From Bacteroidota bacterium (lineage in GTDB: Bacteria > Bacteroidota > Bacteroidia > UKL13-3), in contig JAIXSO010000036.1 in NCBI GenBank assembly GCA_027484685.1, positions 54,432 to 118,431 of the forward strand: a DNA stretch of 64,000 nt, read 5' to 3'. The stretch's first letter is position 1. Every line of letters starts with the position of its first letter. Below, in pieces: positions 45,786 through 54,998 of the stretch. Made by a program: the position numbers and the translations under genes. The notes under the pieces are model-generated. The model was not told where the DNA came from. It worked only from the letters and a program-made list of their open reading frames with translations, and did no database searches.

Positions 45786-46074
45786 GGCAAAATTTGGTAT
45801 AGATAAAAAACCGTTTGATGTACAAACAGAATTGGCACAAAAACATAAAGTGTTAAGAAAGCAACTTGGAATAACACAAAGTGAACTAGCTGCAAGGTCT
45901 GGTGTATCTTTAGGCAGTATTAAGCGATTTGAAAATAGCGGACAAATCTCGTTAGAGTCATTATTAAAAACGGTTCAAATATTGAATCGTATTAGTGATT
46001 TTGATTTAATTTTAAATCCAAATGATGATTTGAAGCAAATTGATAAACTTTTCAGTAACAGAACAAAGATTTAA
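45784..46074 (+). CDS. HipB-like helix-turn-helix antitoxin
   Basis: 96 residues from the ATG at 45784, chosen because the seven residues upstream in frame are encoded by the operator repeat. One Xre/HTH_3 domain: LRKQLGITQSELAARSGVSL with GSIKRFENSGQISLESLLKTV. In HipBA systems this protein binds the operator and inhibits the HipA kinase; the pair is followed 2 bp later by a HipA-family gene. It would autoregulate through the direct repeats at 45728-45785. Confidence 0.85.
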   Translation: MAKFGIDKKPFDVQTELAQKHKVLRKQLGITQSELAARSGVSLGSIKRFENSGQISLESLLKTVQILNRISDFDLILNPNDDLKQIDKLFSNRTKI

Positions 46075-46076
46075 TA

Positions 46077-47300
46077 ATGGAGCATGTAACAAAAATATTT
46101 GTTTCAATTCTGTTCAATGAAAACGAAATTGAATTAGGTGAATTGGTAAGTGATGGACGAAATATTTATTTCAAATATTACATAGATTTTATCAGTAAAG
46201 GTATAGAAATATCTCCATTAAAGTTAAAACTAAGCAATGAAATATATAAAGCAGATGCATTGCCTTTTGATGGGCTATTTGGCGTATTTGCCGATTCGTT
46301 GCCCGATGGATGGGGAAAATTATTATTGGATAGAGCATTAACAGCTAAAGGTATTGATGTTAGTAATATAACCATGCTTGATCGTTTGGCCTTTGTAGGA
46401 AGTAATGGTGTAGGTGCTTTAACTTATAAACCAGAAATAAATGATGATAAACAAAAACTATTTGGGCTTGAATTAGATGAAATTGCCATGGCATCAAATC
46501 AAATTCTTACAGGAGCTTCCTCAGAAATATTGGATGAATTATATTTATTAGGTGGTTCTTCTGGAGGAGCTAGGCCTAAAATTTTAGTAGGATACAATCC
46601 AAATACTGAACACATAATTGGTTCAACCAAAAAATTACCAGGTGGCTATGAGCATTGGCTTATTAAATTTCCATCTTCTTCCGACTGGCAAGATATAGCA
46701 AATATTGAATATGCTTACTCTAAAATGGCAATAGACGCAGGTGTTATAATGAGTGAATGTAAACTTTTTAAAGGAAAATCGGGTAAGGTTTACTTTGGTA
46801 CAAAACGATTTGATAGAATTGGAAATAATCGATTACACATGCATTCAGCAGCAGGAATAATGCATGATAATTTTAGATTAAGTAATTTAGATTATGGTCA
46901 TATAATGGATTGTGCATTTAAATTAGAACGAGATGTTCAGGCTTATGAGAAAGTATTACGAATAGCTGCTTTTAATGTTTTTGCTCATAATAGAGATGAC
47001 CATAGCAAAAACATTTCTTTTTTAATGGATGAACTTGGAAACTGGAAACTTGCTCCAGCTTACGATTTAACATTTTCAAGTTCATCGCATGGTATGCATA
47101 GTACCATGGTAAGCGGAGAAAGCGCCAATCCAACTAAAAAACACTTATTGGAATTAGTTAGTTATTTTAAAATTAAAAATGGCGAAAAAATTATTGATCA
47201 GGTGCAAGCAACAGTTTATAATTGGAGCATTTATGCCAAACAATGCAAAGTAAGCACTATTTCCAAAAATAGAATTGAAAAAGTAATAGGTAAAAAATAA
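46077..47300 (+). CDS. HipA-family serine/threonine kinase toxin
   Basis: 407 residues, the usual size. HipA N-terminal subdomain includes DALPFDGLFGVFADSLPDGW and LLDRAL. The C-terminal kinase core has the activation region SSGGARPKILVGYN and the catalytic motif AFNVFAHNRDDHSKNISFL (Asp and downstream Asn), then the metal-binding LAPAYDLTFS. It phosphorylates a host target (a glutamyl-tRNA synthetase in E. coli HipA) and slows growth; the antitoxin 2 bp upstream restrains it. The module is bounded by composite repeats (45482-45635 and 48338-48491). Confidence 0.9.
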   Translation: MEHVTKIFVSILFNENEIELGELVSDGRNIYFKYYIDFISKGIEISPLKLKLSNEIYKADALPFDGLFGVFADSLPDGWGKLLLDRALTAKGIDVSNITMLDRLAFVGSNGVGALTYKPEINDDKQKLFGLELDEIAMASNQILTGASSEILDELYLLGGSSGGARPKILVGYNPNTEHIIGSTKKLPGGYEHWLIKFPSSSDWQDIANIEYAYSKMAIDAGVIMSECKLFKGKSGKVYFGTKRFDRIGNNRLHMHSAAGIMHDNFRLSNLDYGHIMDCAFKLERDVQAYEKVLRIAAFNVFAHNRDDHSKNISFLMDELGNWKLAPAYDLTFSSSSHGMHSTMVSGESANPTKKHLLELVSYFKIKNGEKIIDQVQATVYNWSIYAKQCKVSTISKNRIEKVIGKK

Positions 47301-47423
47301 GAGCAAGCAGCTTCTTTTATTATTTATAAAAATTGCATAAAAGAGATTTAAAATCCTTAAGTGTTTTAATAAATCAAATGAAGTCATTTAATTTATTCAT
47401 ATCCTTATAAGCAATATTTAAAA

Positions 47424-47453
47424 AAACCGCTTTAGTTTTTACTAAAGCGGTTT
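47424..47453. terminator. Hairpin T7 of the eight-copy family
   Basis: AAACCGCTTTAG/CTAAAGCGGTTT perfect 12-bp arms, 124 bp downstream of hipA. It lies in the 307-bp gap between hipA and the next leftward gene. Confidence 0.8.
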
Positions 47454-47475
47454 GGGTTTATATGGTAAGAGTTAT

Positions 47476-47502
47476 AATCCGAAAGCTTTCGGATTCTTTT
47501 TT
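47476..47502. terminator. Hairpin with T-run between hipA and the hypothetical gene
   Basis: AATCCGAAAG/CTTTCGGATT palindrome followed by CTTTTTT on the plus strand; a second terminator-like structure in the same gap as T7. Confidence 0.7.
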
Positions 47503-47607
47503 ATTGGAAATCCGTAATCCTCTCAACTCTGGCTTGGCGGAGACTATGGATAGTAAGTTTTTGTTTTCTATTTTTTCTTGAAATGAACTTTCAGTATTCA
47601 TTATTAG

Positions 47608-48300
47608 TTAAAAAATATGGTCTGAGAATAAACAGTCAAAATAAGTGGTTTCGCCCATTAGTTTATTTCCATTTGTGAAGCTTTCGGTCGGCTGAAGAAT
47701 AAAAATTGATTCAAAAATTTTGTAATCAGGAAAATATTTTGAAATAATTATTTCAATAAGGTCATACACAGTTTTGTCTAATTCTTGACTATCATAAATA
47801 AAGTTTTTTGTGGTCCTGCTTAAAAATTGATTCTTTACTTGCGCCTCAATTGAATCATTTGGTGGATCTATTAATATGTATTCACTATTATAATGATTTT
47901 TAAATCCAATAATTGGCAATGAATATGTTTTGTCAATAGGGTTGAAATCTTTTTCTGAAATATAAATTGAAAAATGGTTGATAAGGATGGAAACGTTTAA
48001 CATTAATTCTCTTATTCTATTAGGCATTGTTTCAAGGGGCGGATAAGTTATTCTTAATCTAAAAGAGGGTTGGTTTCGGAATAGGTGGGTCCAATCTTGC
48101 ACATAAAAATCTTTTCCAAGTCCTTCTGTTATTTCTTTTATTATTTTATCCCAAATTATGAGTTTGGATTTTGCATCATTACATTTTTTTGTAAGATTTT
48201 TGTATTCAGGAGTATGTGTATATTTTGTTTCCAATTCTTCTATTGACAGATAACTTGGATAGTAGTTTGATATTATTTTGTTTGCTTCTAATGTTGTCAT
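47608..48300 (-). CDS. Hypothetical protein in the repeat-bounded HipBA module
   Basis: 230 residues from the ATG at 48298-48300. The open frame extends 24 residues further upstream, but that part is encoded by the composite repeat (48338-48399), so it is unlikely to be translated. Not recognised. It is acidic/basic mixed and soluble, with no signal peptide or membrane segment: opens MTTLEANKIISNYYPSYLSI, has SKLIIWDKIIKEITEGLGKD and QPTESFTNGNKLMGETTYFD. Whether it works with HipBA is unknown; it reads in the opposite direction and shares only the flanking repeats. Confidence 0.6.
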   Translation of the reverse strand: MTTLEANKIISNYYPSYLSIEELETKYTHTPEYKNLTKKCNDAKSKLIIWDKIIKEITEGLGKDFYVQDWTHLFRNQPSFRLRITYPPLETMPNRIRELMLNVSILINHFSIYISEKDFNPIDKTYSLPIIGFKNHYNSEYILIDPPNDSIEAQVKNQFLSRTTKNFIYDSQELDKTVYDLIEIIISKYFPDYKIFESIFILQPTESFTNGNKLMGETTYFDCLFSDHIF

Positions 48301-48337
48301 TTTCGTTATCTTTAGTCTTGCACATAAATTTTTGTAT

Positions 48338-48491
48338 GTGGTTGGTGTCCCCACCAATCCACTTTTATTCACCTCAAATAAAATAATTTTTACATAAAAA
48401 AACCGCTCTAGTTTTTGGCTAAAGCGGTTTGGTTATAATACAGCTAGAGGCTGTTTCATAAGCTCACTAGCAAGATGCTAGCGAGTGCGGA
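48338..48491. repeat. 154-bp composite direct repeat, right copy (U-T8-P4)
   Basis: Counterpart of 45482-45635 with the same length and order: U, hairpin T8 (48400-48430), and P4 (48441-48491). Together they enclose hipB, hipA and the hypothetical gene. The right end lies 24 bp from the stop codon of the OmpA/TSP3 gene. Confidence 0.8.
48400..48430. terminator. Hairpin T8 of the eight-copy family
   Basis: AAACCGCTCTAG/CTAAAGCGGTTT, one mismatched pair. Downstream of the leftward OmpA gene, so it may terminate that transcript. Confidence 0.7.
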
Positions 48492-48514
48492 TTATTATAA
48501 TCGTTATTCAATTT

Positions 48515-50164
48515 TTATTTCACCACTTCTAAAAACTCAACTTTAAGTTCTACTCTGCGGTTTCTGGTTCTACCTTTTACTGATGTGTTTACATCAACAG
48601 GTGAAGATTCTCCATATCCTGTAGCTGTTACTCTTAATGGATCAACGCCATTGCTAATTAAGTAATTTGAAACTGCTGTTGCTCTGTCTTGCGAAAGGGT
48701 CATGTTCATTTCATCATCGCCTACATTATCGGTATGGCCACCAATTAATAATTTATAGCTAGGGTTTTGGTTCATTACTTTAACTATCGAATTTAAAATA
48801 GCATTTGAGCTTGATTTGATAACAGCTTTTCCTGTTTCAAACTGAATGCCTTGTAATGCTTTTTCAAATAATTGTTTTACTTCTTTTTTTACCTCTGGAC
48901 AACCTTGGTTAGCACTTGTTCCTGGTATTGTTACACATTTATCCATATCGTCATACACACCATCATTATCCGAATCGGGGCAACCGCTGTGGTTTGCGCT
49001 TCCTGCTATACGTGGACATTTATCAATTCCATCATGTACACCATCGTTATCTGTATCAGGGCAACCATTGGTAGCAATTGTTCCTTTTAAATCAGGGCAT
49101 TGGTCTTTGCTGTTTTCAATTCCATCATTATCTGTATCAGGACAGCCTTTAAAACTTGCTAAACCATACACATCAGGACATGCATCTATTTCATCTGCTA
49201 CACCATCATTATCTCTATCAGGGCAACCTGCTAAAGCTAAACTACCTTTTACATTTGGACAATTGTCTTTGCTATCAATAATGCCATCACCATCAGCATC
49301 AGGACAACCATTTAAAGCAATTAAACCTGCTGTTTCTGGACATTGGTCATCTTTATTAGCCACACCATCTTTATCATTATCGGGGCAGCCATTAGCTGTT
49401 CCTGATTCACTTGGGCAAGCATCTAAATAATCTGCTATGCCATCTTTGTCGCTGTCAATAGGGCAACCTGTTTTATCAACTTTTACATTTGGTGGTGTAT
49501 TTTCACATTTATCTTTTTTATCGTGAACCCCATCACCGTCTTTATCATAAGCAACACCTAAATTAAAGTTTAACCCAATGGTATGCATTAAAAAAGCATC
49601 ATTCATGCCACTTGCAGGTTGTAAATCTCTAGCATCGCTGGTTAATAAATAACCATAAGTAGCTTGGTAGTTAATTCCAATTACTCCACTTAGGCGAACA
49701 TTAAATCCACCACCAAGTATGGCGGTTGCATCTTGTCCTTCAATGGTAGAAGTTCCTTGATAACGCGTAACTCCAGCACCAGCTAATAAGTAAGGTTGAA
49801 ATAATGTGTTTTTCTCTAACAAAAAGCCATTGTTGAATTTAAATTTAAAATGACCATTAATTTGTAACATATCTGCTCTGAAACCCGGCTGACCTGGTTC
49901 GTAATAACCCCAAGAACCGTAAGTTCCCATTGCTCCAAAATCGAAAGTTGAATTTAAATAACGCGTTAAACTTAAGCCAACCGTATAAGTCTTGTCTATA
50001 TTATCAATTGTTTTGTTATTAAAATATAAGAATCGATTTCCTAAATCGCCTTGATATTCGCTCGTACCAGCCAAAAGGCCAATATTCCATTTGCGCTCAT
50101 CTGTTTGGGCCGAAGCACCTAAAATTAAAAGTGAGGCCATTGTTGAAATTAGTAAACGTTTCAT
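48515..50164 (-). CDS. OmpA-family protein with thrombospondin type 3 repeats (second paralog)
   Basis: 549 residues. Signal peptide MKRLLISTMASLLILGASA. N-terminal barrel of about 200 residues, a longer TSP3 stalk than the paralog at 25190 (eight DxDxDGxxDxxDxCP-type units, about 215-420), and a C-terminal OmpA domain with LQGIQFETGKAVIKSSS, LIGGHTDNVGDDEMNM and RVTATGYGESSP. It would tie the outer membrane to peptidoglycan at a longer distance than the shorter paralog. It reads leftward with no operon partner. Confidence 0.92.
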   Translation of the reverse strand: MKRLLISTMASLLILGASAQTDERKWNIGLLAGTSEYQGDLGNRFLYFNNKTIDNIDKTYTVGLSLTRYLNSTFDFGAMGTYGSWGYYEPGQPGFRADMLQINGHFKFKFNNGFLLEKNTLFQPYLLAGAGVTRYQGTSTIEGQDATAILGGGFNVRLSGVIGINYQATYGYLLTSDARDLQPASGMNDAFLMHTIGLNFNLGVAYDKDGDGVHDKKDKCENTPPNVKVDKTGCPIDSDKDGIADYLDACPSESGTANGCPDNDKDGVANKDDQCPETAGLIALNGCPDADGDGIIDSKDNCPNVKGSLALAGCPDRDNDGVADEIDACPDVYGLASFKGCPDTDNDGIENSKDQCPDLKGTIATNGCPDTDNDGVHDGIDKCPRIAGSANHSGCPDSDNDGVYDDMDKCVTIPGTSANQGCPEVKKEVKQLFEKALQGIQFETGKAVIKSSSNAILNSIVKVMNQNPSYKLLIGGHTDNVGDDEMNMTLSQDRATAVSNYLISNGVDPLRVTATGYGESSPVDVNTSVKGRTRNRRVELKVEFLEVVK

Positions 50165-50380
50165 TGTGTTTGTGTTTGTTTTTAATTGTAAATAATAAGT
50201 GCAAAACTCACTTATTTAAGTGCCATATTACTTACATCTATTTGGCTAAATATTGTATTTATCACATGTTTAACAATATGTAATTGATGTAATTAATTGC
50301 GCTAAATGTGTAATTATTTCTTTTGGTTAAACCAGCAAGTTTGTGGTGTAATAATTTGTTACAATTAATAAATAAATAAG

Positions 50381-50638
50381 ATGAGCACAACAACCACATT
50401 CCCTAAAACAGAGAAAAAACCAATTACAGCAGCCGACAATCAAAAAAGAGTTGATAGTCATAAAAAGGTGGCTGAGCATTTAACCAATGCTTCAAAAAGT
50501 CATATGGAAGCAGCTAAACATCATGAAAATGGTGAACACGAAAAAGCAGCAGTAAGTACTATTACTGCTCATGGTCATCATACTTTAGCAAGAGATTTGC
50601 AAAAAGAAGATGCTAGATTACATGCTACACAAGCATAG
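50381..50638 (+). CDS. Small Ala/His/Lys-rich hypothetical protein
   Basis: 85 residues, low-complexity and very hydrophilic: MSTTTTFPKTEKKPITAADN, then a helical stretch with heptad-like alanines (VAEHLTNASKSHMEAAKHHE, EHEKAAVSTITAHGHH). No signal or membrane segment. The composition recalls stress-induced helical small proteins, but no family is recognised. It has its own terminator 29 bp after the stop and good codon structure, so it is likely a real gene. Divergent from the OmpA gene, 216 bp away. Confidence 0.6.
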   Translation: MSTTTTFPKTEKKPITAADNQKRVDSHKKVAEHLTNASKSHMEAAKHHENGEHEKAAVSTITAHGHHTLARDLQKEDARLHATQA

Positions 50639-50666
50639 TTAAGTATTTCAATTTTAGTTTTGTATG

Positions 50667-50697
50667 AAAGAGGCTGTCTCCAAAGGATGGCCTCTTT
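50667..50697 (+). terminator. Intrinsic terminator after the small hypothetical gene
   Basis: AAAGAGG and CCTCTTT arms (extendable inside through the loop), T-run after. The following gene-free stretch to 50969 holds a long inverted repeat (50749-50807) and otherwise nothing recognised. Confidence 0.7.
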
Positions 50698-50748
50698 TGT
50701 TTTATGTATTGGTAACAATGGTTATTTACGTTTTGAACTATTTTTAGT

Positions 50749-50807
50749 AAACCACATAGAACATAGAAACATAGTTAATAAGCTATGTGTCTATGTTCTA
50801 TATGGTT
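50749..50807. repeat. Long inverted repeat (CATAGAACATAG type)
   Basis: AACCACATAGAACATAGAAA plus CATAG pairs with CTATGTGTCTATGTTCTATA plus TGGTT across an 8-base loop, with few mismatches. It is non-coding and lacks a T-run; a dispersed repeat or structural element. Confidence 0.7.
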
Positions 50808-50969
50808 AAATATCTTTTTTGTCAACTTTTTCAGTTAGTTAAAACTGTGATTTATATAAAAATTATTCATTAAGGTATAAAACAAAATGTTTCAGTTGTG
50901 CGCAATTTTGTAGTGTTAAAAAACTAACAAATAAAGGTTCTATAAATTATTTCATTAATCCAAAAACTC

Positions 50970-52001
50970 ATGATAAATGTAAAAAAAGAGGGAATTGTTT
51001 TATCAAAAACAACATTGCCATTTGAAGATGAAGCAGTATTGAATCCTGCAATTTATCAAGATGGCAATACCATTCACATGTTATATCGTGCGGTGCGTAA
51101 AGGCAATTATTCTACTATTGGATATTGTAAATTTGAAGGGCCATTAAACATGGTTCAAAGAAATGAAGAACCACTTTTAATACCATTATTTGATTATGAA
51201 GCACATGGTATTGAAGATCCTCGTTTGGTTAAAATAGATGAAGTTTATTATTTGAGTTTTACCTCTTATGATGGCGTAAACGCTGTAGGTTCCGTTAGTA
51301 CTTCTATTGATTTAAAACACTTTGACCGACATGGCGTAGTAGTTCCACAATTGAGTTACGATGAGTTTAAACGATTAGCTGAATGTAGTGGCCCACTAAA
51401 TGTTAAATACGAACGTTTTCATGTTCACAACAACATATTAAATAACCCCAATAAGAAACTGCTATTATGGGATAAAAATGTCATTTTTTTTCCGCGTAAA
51501 ATCAATGGAAGATTTTATTTTGTTCATAGAATCAGACCCGATATTCAGATAGCTTCCGTTAATAGTTTACAAGAAATTACGCCAGTATTTTGGGAAAACT
51601 ATCTATTACATTTAGAAGAAAACATTTTGCTTACTGCTAAACATAAACACGAAGCAAGTTATATAGGAGGTGGATGCCCACCAATTGAAACCGATAAAGG
51701 TTGGTTGTTCATTTACCATGGTGTGCACGATTCGCCAAGTGGATATGTTTACAATGCTTGTGCTTGTTTGTTAGATAAGGAAAATCCGCAAAAAGAAATA
51801 GCCCGTTTGCCTTACGCTCTGTTTAAGCCTGAGTTAGATTGGGAACTAATTGGCGATGTAAATGATGTAGTTTTTCCAACAGGAACAGCCCTTTTTGATG
51901 ATACACTTTATATTTATTATGGCGCTGCCGATAAGCGAATAGCTTGTGCTTCGTTAAGTTTAAAAGAATTATTAACCGAATTAGAAAACAACAAAATTTA
52001 A
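50970..52001 (+). CDS. GH130-family glycoside phosphorylase/hydrolase
   Basis: 343 residues. Five-bladed propeller signatures of GH130: VLNPAIYQDGNTIHMLYRAV, GIEDPRLVKIDEVYYLSFTS (the Asp in EDPR is the usual catalytic acid), SYIGGGCPPIETDKGWLFIY and GTALFDDTLYIYYGAADKRI. The family acts on beta-mannosides, typically by phosphorolysis. It ends 1 bp before a bidomain glycosyltransferase, so the two work together in mannan-type oligosaccharide turnover or synthesis. No signal peptide: cytosolic. Confidence 0.88.
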   Translation: MINVKKEGIVLSKTTLPFEDEAVLNPAIYQDGNTIHMLYRAVRKGNYSTIGYCKFEGPLNMVQRNEEPLLIPLFDYEAHGIEDPRLVKIDEVYYLSFTSYDGVNAVGSVSTSIDLKHFDRHGVVVPQLSYDEFKRLAECSGPLNVKYERFHVHNNILNNPNKKLLLWDKNVIFFPRKINGRFYFVHRIRPDIQIASVNSLQEITPVFWENYLLHLEENILLTAKHKHEASYIGGGCPPIETDKGWLFIYHGVHDSPSGYVYNACACLLDKENPQKEIARLPYALFKPELDWELIGDVNDVVFPTGTALFDDTLYIYYGAADKRIACASLSLKELLTELENNKI

Positions 52002-52002
52002 T

Positions 52003-54381
52003 ATGAATACTCCTCAAATATTTAATAAAAATAATGGTTTGGCTTTATTTGGTCAACCCAATTTTACATTTTTTCATAATAACCATTTTATGGAAAAGCT
52101 AATTTCAGCAAAGGTTTTGTTAGAGCAAGTGCCAGAAGTATTATTTATTACCTCATATACACCTAGGGAATGTGGCATTGCAACTTATAGTCACGATTTG
52201 ATGAATGCAATCAATGCAAAATTTAAAAAATCATTTTCGCTTAAAGTTTGTGCATTAGAAACACCTAGCGAAATGTTTAGCTATAACCATGAAGTAAATT
52301 ATGTTATCAATACTTCCGCTAGCAACGATTATTTAGAGTTAGCAAATAAAATAAATAAAAATACAGCCATTGAATTGGTAGTAATAGAACATGAATTTGG
52401 TTTTTTTGTGGCACAACAACAAGCGTTTATTACTTTTTTAAGTATGCTTAAAAAGCCTGTGCTGATTACATTTCATACGGTTTTACCATTACCAAGCCAA
52501 AGTTTAAAAACCTATGTACAACAAATTTTAGCTCATTGCCATCAAGTAATTGTAATGACGAATCATTCGGCTAAAATTTTAGAAAACGAATACCAAATTT
52601 CAGCCTTTAAAATAAATGTAATTCCTCATGGAACGCATTTAGTTCCGCATTTAGATAAGCAGTTTTTAAAAGAGAAATACGATTTACAAGGCAGAAAAGT
52701 ATTTTCAACTTTTGGTTTATTAAGTGAAGGTAAAAGCATAGAAACTACTTTAGATGCTATGCCTCAAATAATTATTGAAAACGCGGATGCTTTATTTTTA
52801 GTAATAGGTAAAACGCATCCAATAGTAAAAAAAGAGCAAGGTGAAGTGTACAGAAATAAACTAGAACAAAAGGTGGTTGACTTAGGTTTACAAAACCATG
52901 TGTTGTTTATAAACGAATATTTGCCGTTACCTATTTTATTAGATTATCTGCAATTAACAGATGTTTATTTATTTACTTCAAAGGATAGACACCAAGCAGT
53001 GAGTGGAACATTTTCGTATGCAGTAAGTTGTGGTTGTCCTATTATTTCAACTCCTATTCCGCATGCTTGCGAGGTGTTAAATAATGAGGGTGGAATTATT
53101 ATTGATTTTGAAAATTCAACACAATTAAGCGAAGCTTTGATTTTATTGTTAAATAATAATAGCTTAAGAGAAGATATGACTATCAATGGATTGCATAGCA
53201 TTGCCTCTTCAGCTTGGGAAAACTCGGCCATTGCTCATGCCATTTTGTTTGATGAAATTATAGGCAATAGTTCCGCTTTAAAATACAGTTTACCAGCTAT
53301 CAATTTAAATCATATTGATAAGTTAACTACTCATTTTGGCATGATTCAGTTTGCCAAAATTAATGAACCCGATATAGAAACAGGTTATACCTTAGATGAT
53401 AATGCTAGGGCTTTAATAGCTATTTGTATGCATTTTGAATTAACCAATGAAGAAACTGATATTGATAAAATTTTGATTTACTTTCATTTTATAAAATATT
53501 GTTTTCAAAAAGATGGTAGTTTTTTAAATTATGTGGATATTCAAGGAGATTTTACTGAACAAAATTTTGAAACCAATTTAGCCGATTCAAACGGAAGGGC
53601 TATATGGGCTTTAGGTTACTTAATTGCTCAAAATAATTTACCACTATCATTAATTAATGAAGCTAAATTGTTATTTAACACTGCCATTATACAAGCCGAA
53701 AACGTGCATTCTACACGTTCTATGGCTTTTATTATTAAAGGTTTATATTATTATAGTCAATCAGAAAGTAGCTTTAGAAACATAAAATTGGTTGAATTAT
53801 TGGCTAATAGATTGGTGCAAATGTACAAACATGAAGCATCTAATGATTGGTATTGGTTTGAAAGTTATTTAACTTATGGAAACAGTATTTTACCAGAAGC
53901 ATTGCTAATGGCTTTTGAATTAACACAAAATGCAGTTTATAAGGAAATGGCTATTCAGTCATTTGATTTTTTATTGAGCAATACTTTTAACAGTAGTGGA
54001 ATTAAAGTTATTTCAAACAGAAGTTGGTTGCATAAAGGTAGTATAGCTGCCGATTTTGGAGAACAACCAATTGATATAGCCTATACCATTTTTTCATTGC
54101 AAATATTTTATAAGCACACTTTAAATGCTGAATATTTAACCAAAATAGAAATAGCTTTTAACTGGTTTTTGGGTCAAAATCATTTACATCAAATAGTTTA
54201 TAATCCTTGTACTGGTGGCTGTTACGATGGCTTAGAAGAACATAGTGTAAATTTAAACCAAGGTGCTGAATCAACTGTAAGTTATTTAATGGCACGAATA
54301 GTGATTGAAAAATATTTTCCTCATTACTTAAAACATAATCAACCTGTTTTTCAATTAACCGAAAATTTAGAACTGGTATAG
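52003..54381 (+). CDS. Bidomain GT4 glycosyltransferase with C-terminal alpha-toroid
   Basis: 792 residues. GT-B glycosyltransferase, about 45-430: VLFITSYTPRECGIATYSHD at the start, GLLSEGKSIETTLDAMPQII in the donor-binding half, and the C-terminal EVLNNEGGIIIDFENSTQLSE typical of GT4. The last 350 residues (from YSLPAINLNHIDKLTTHFG) are helical and resemble a six-hairpin/alpha-toroid unit: ETGYTLDDNARALIAICMHF, DSNGRAIWALGYLIAQNNL, QPIDIAYTIFSLQIFYKH. Start at the ATG 1 bp after the GH130 stop; ATGs further in are possible. It probably builds or remodels mannose-containing glycans with the GH130 partner; the exact product is unknown. Confidence 0.82.
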   Translation: MNTPQIFNKNNGLALFGQPNFTFFHNNHFMEKLISAKVLLEQVPEVLFITSYTPRECGIATYSHDLMNAINAKFKKSFSLKVCALETPSEMFSYNHEVNYVINTSASNDYLELANKINKNTAIELVVIEHEFGFFVAQQQAFITFLSMLKKPVLITFHTVLPLPSQSLKTYVQQILAHCHQVIVMTNHSAKILENEYQISAFKINVIPHGTHLVPHLDKQFLKEKYDLQGRKVFSTFGLLSEGKSIETTLDAMPQIIIENADALFLVIGKTHPIVKKEQGEVYRNKLEQKVVDLGLQNHVLFINEYLPLPILLDYLQLTDVYLFTSKDRHQAVSGTFSYAVSCGCPIISTPIPHACEVLNNEGGIIIDFENSTQLSEALILLLNNNSLREDMTINGLHSIASSAWENSAIAHAILFDEIIGNSSALKYSLPAINLNHIDKLTTHFGMIQFAKINEPDIETGYTLDDNARALIAICMHFELTNEETDIDKILIYFHFIKYCFQKDGSFLNYVDIQGDFTEQNFETNLADSNGRAIWALGYLIAQNNLPLSLINEAKLLFNTAIIQAENVHSTRSMAFIIKGLYYYSQSESSFRNIKLVELLANRLVQMYKHEASNDWYWFESYLTYGNSILPEALLMAFELTQNAVYKEMAIQSFDFLLSNTFNSSGIKVISNRSWLHKGSIAADFGEQPIDIAYTIFSLQIFYKHTLNAEYLTKIEIAFNWFLGQNHLHQIVYNPCTGGCYDGLEEHSVNLNQGAESTVSYLMARIVIEKYFPHYLKHNQPVFQLTENLELV

Positions 54382-54399
54382 TTTAAATAATAATTTATT

Positions 54400-54555
54400 A
54401 TGGAAAGCATCGATAATAAGCCAGATTTTGAGCCTTATAAATTGTATAACAAAAAACACAAAATGATTAGTAGCATAAGCAATAGTGTTTTTATTATTCA
54501 TGGTATTGTTATTTTAATTGTTTTGGCTTTCATTTTATTTACTAAATTGCCATGA
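54400..54555 (+). CDS. Small single-span membrane protein
   Basis: 51 residues: MESIDNKPDFEPYKLYNKKH, then one hydrophobic span (SNSVFIIHGIVILIVLAFIL) near the C terminus. Its stop overlaps the start of the next gene by 4 bp (ATGA), which argues for real, coupled translation. No family recognised. Confidence 0.6.
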   Translation: MESIDNKPDFEPYKLYNKKHKMISSISNSVFIIHGIVILIVLAFILFTKLP

Positions 54556-54995
54556 AATCTAAGATTGTATTTTTTATAATTATCACCTTTTTAGTAGGTA
54601 TAAAATGGAGTTACGATTATCTATATTCCATTAATTCGGTTAAAACTAAATCATCCAGTTTTCAAAACGATAATTCAAGTTACGATTCAGTTAATGAATG
54701 GAGTATTTATAAAAATAAAATGCTTCAACAAATTAGGGATAATAAAATAAGGACTCATAATTTAAAGTCAGCCATTGAAATGGAAGATAAAGAGGTGCTA
54801 GATAAGTTGGAGAAACAAATTGAATGTATTGAATTTAAAAACAATCAATTAGAAATTTGTTTAAATAACTATACTTTAGAATCTGTTAATCAATTTCAGT
54901 TTTTTAAAATCAATTTCAATATTCAATTTGAGGAAAATAACCAATCTATTTCGGATATTTTTTTAAAACATCAAGTAATACTAACAAGTAAATAA
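54552..54995 (+). CDS. Membrane-anchored coiled-coil hypothetical protein
   Basis: 147 residues. An N-terminal signal anchor (KIVFFIIITFLVGIKWSYDY), a Ser/Asn-rich linker, then a charged helical segment (NKMLQQIRDNKIRTHNLKSA through LDKLEKQIECIEFKNNQLEI) likely to form a coiled coil in the periplasm. Not recognised. Overlaps the small membrane gene upstream by 4 bp and precedes the AI-2E family gene by 3 bp, so the three form an operon. Confidence 0.65.
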   Translation: MKSKIVFFIIITFLVGIKWSYDYLYSINSVKTKSSSFQNDNSSYDSVNEWSIYKNKMLQQIRDNKIRTHNLKSAIEMEDKEVLDKLEKQIECIEFKNNQLEICLNNYTLESVNQFQFFKINFNIQFEENNQSISDIFLKHQVILTSK

Positions 54996-54998
54996 ACT

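Noticed and set aside
48301..48372. Extending the hypothetical gene's start to 48372
   Set aside because: The extra 24 codons are the composite repeat copy, which also occurs at 45482 without this gene.
48846..49430. Antisense open frame across the second OmpA TSP3 stalk
   Set aside because: Same repeat-composition artefact; its Pro/Ser-rich product is the reverse reading of the Ca-binding units.
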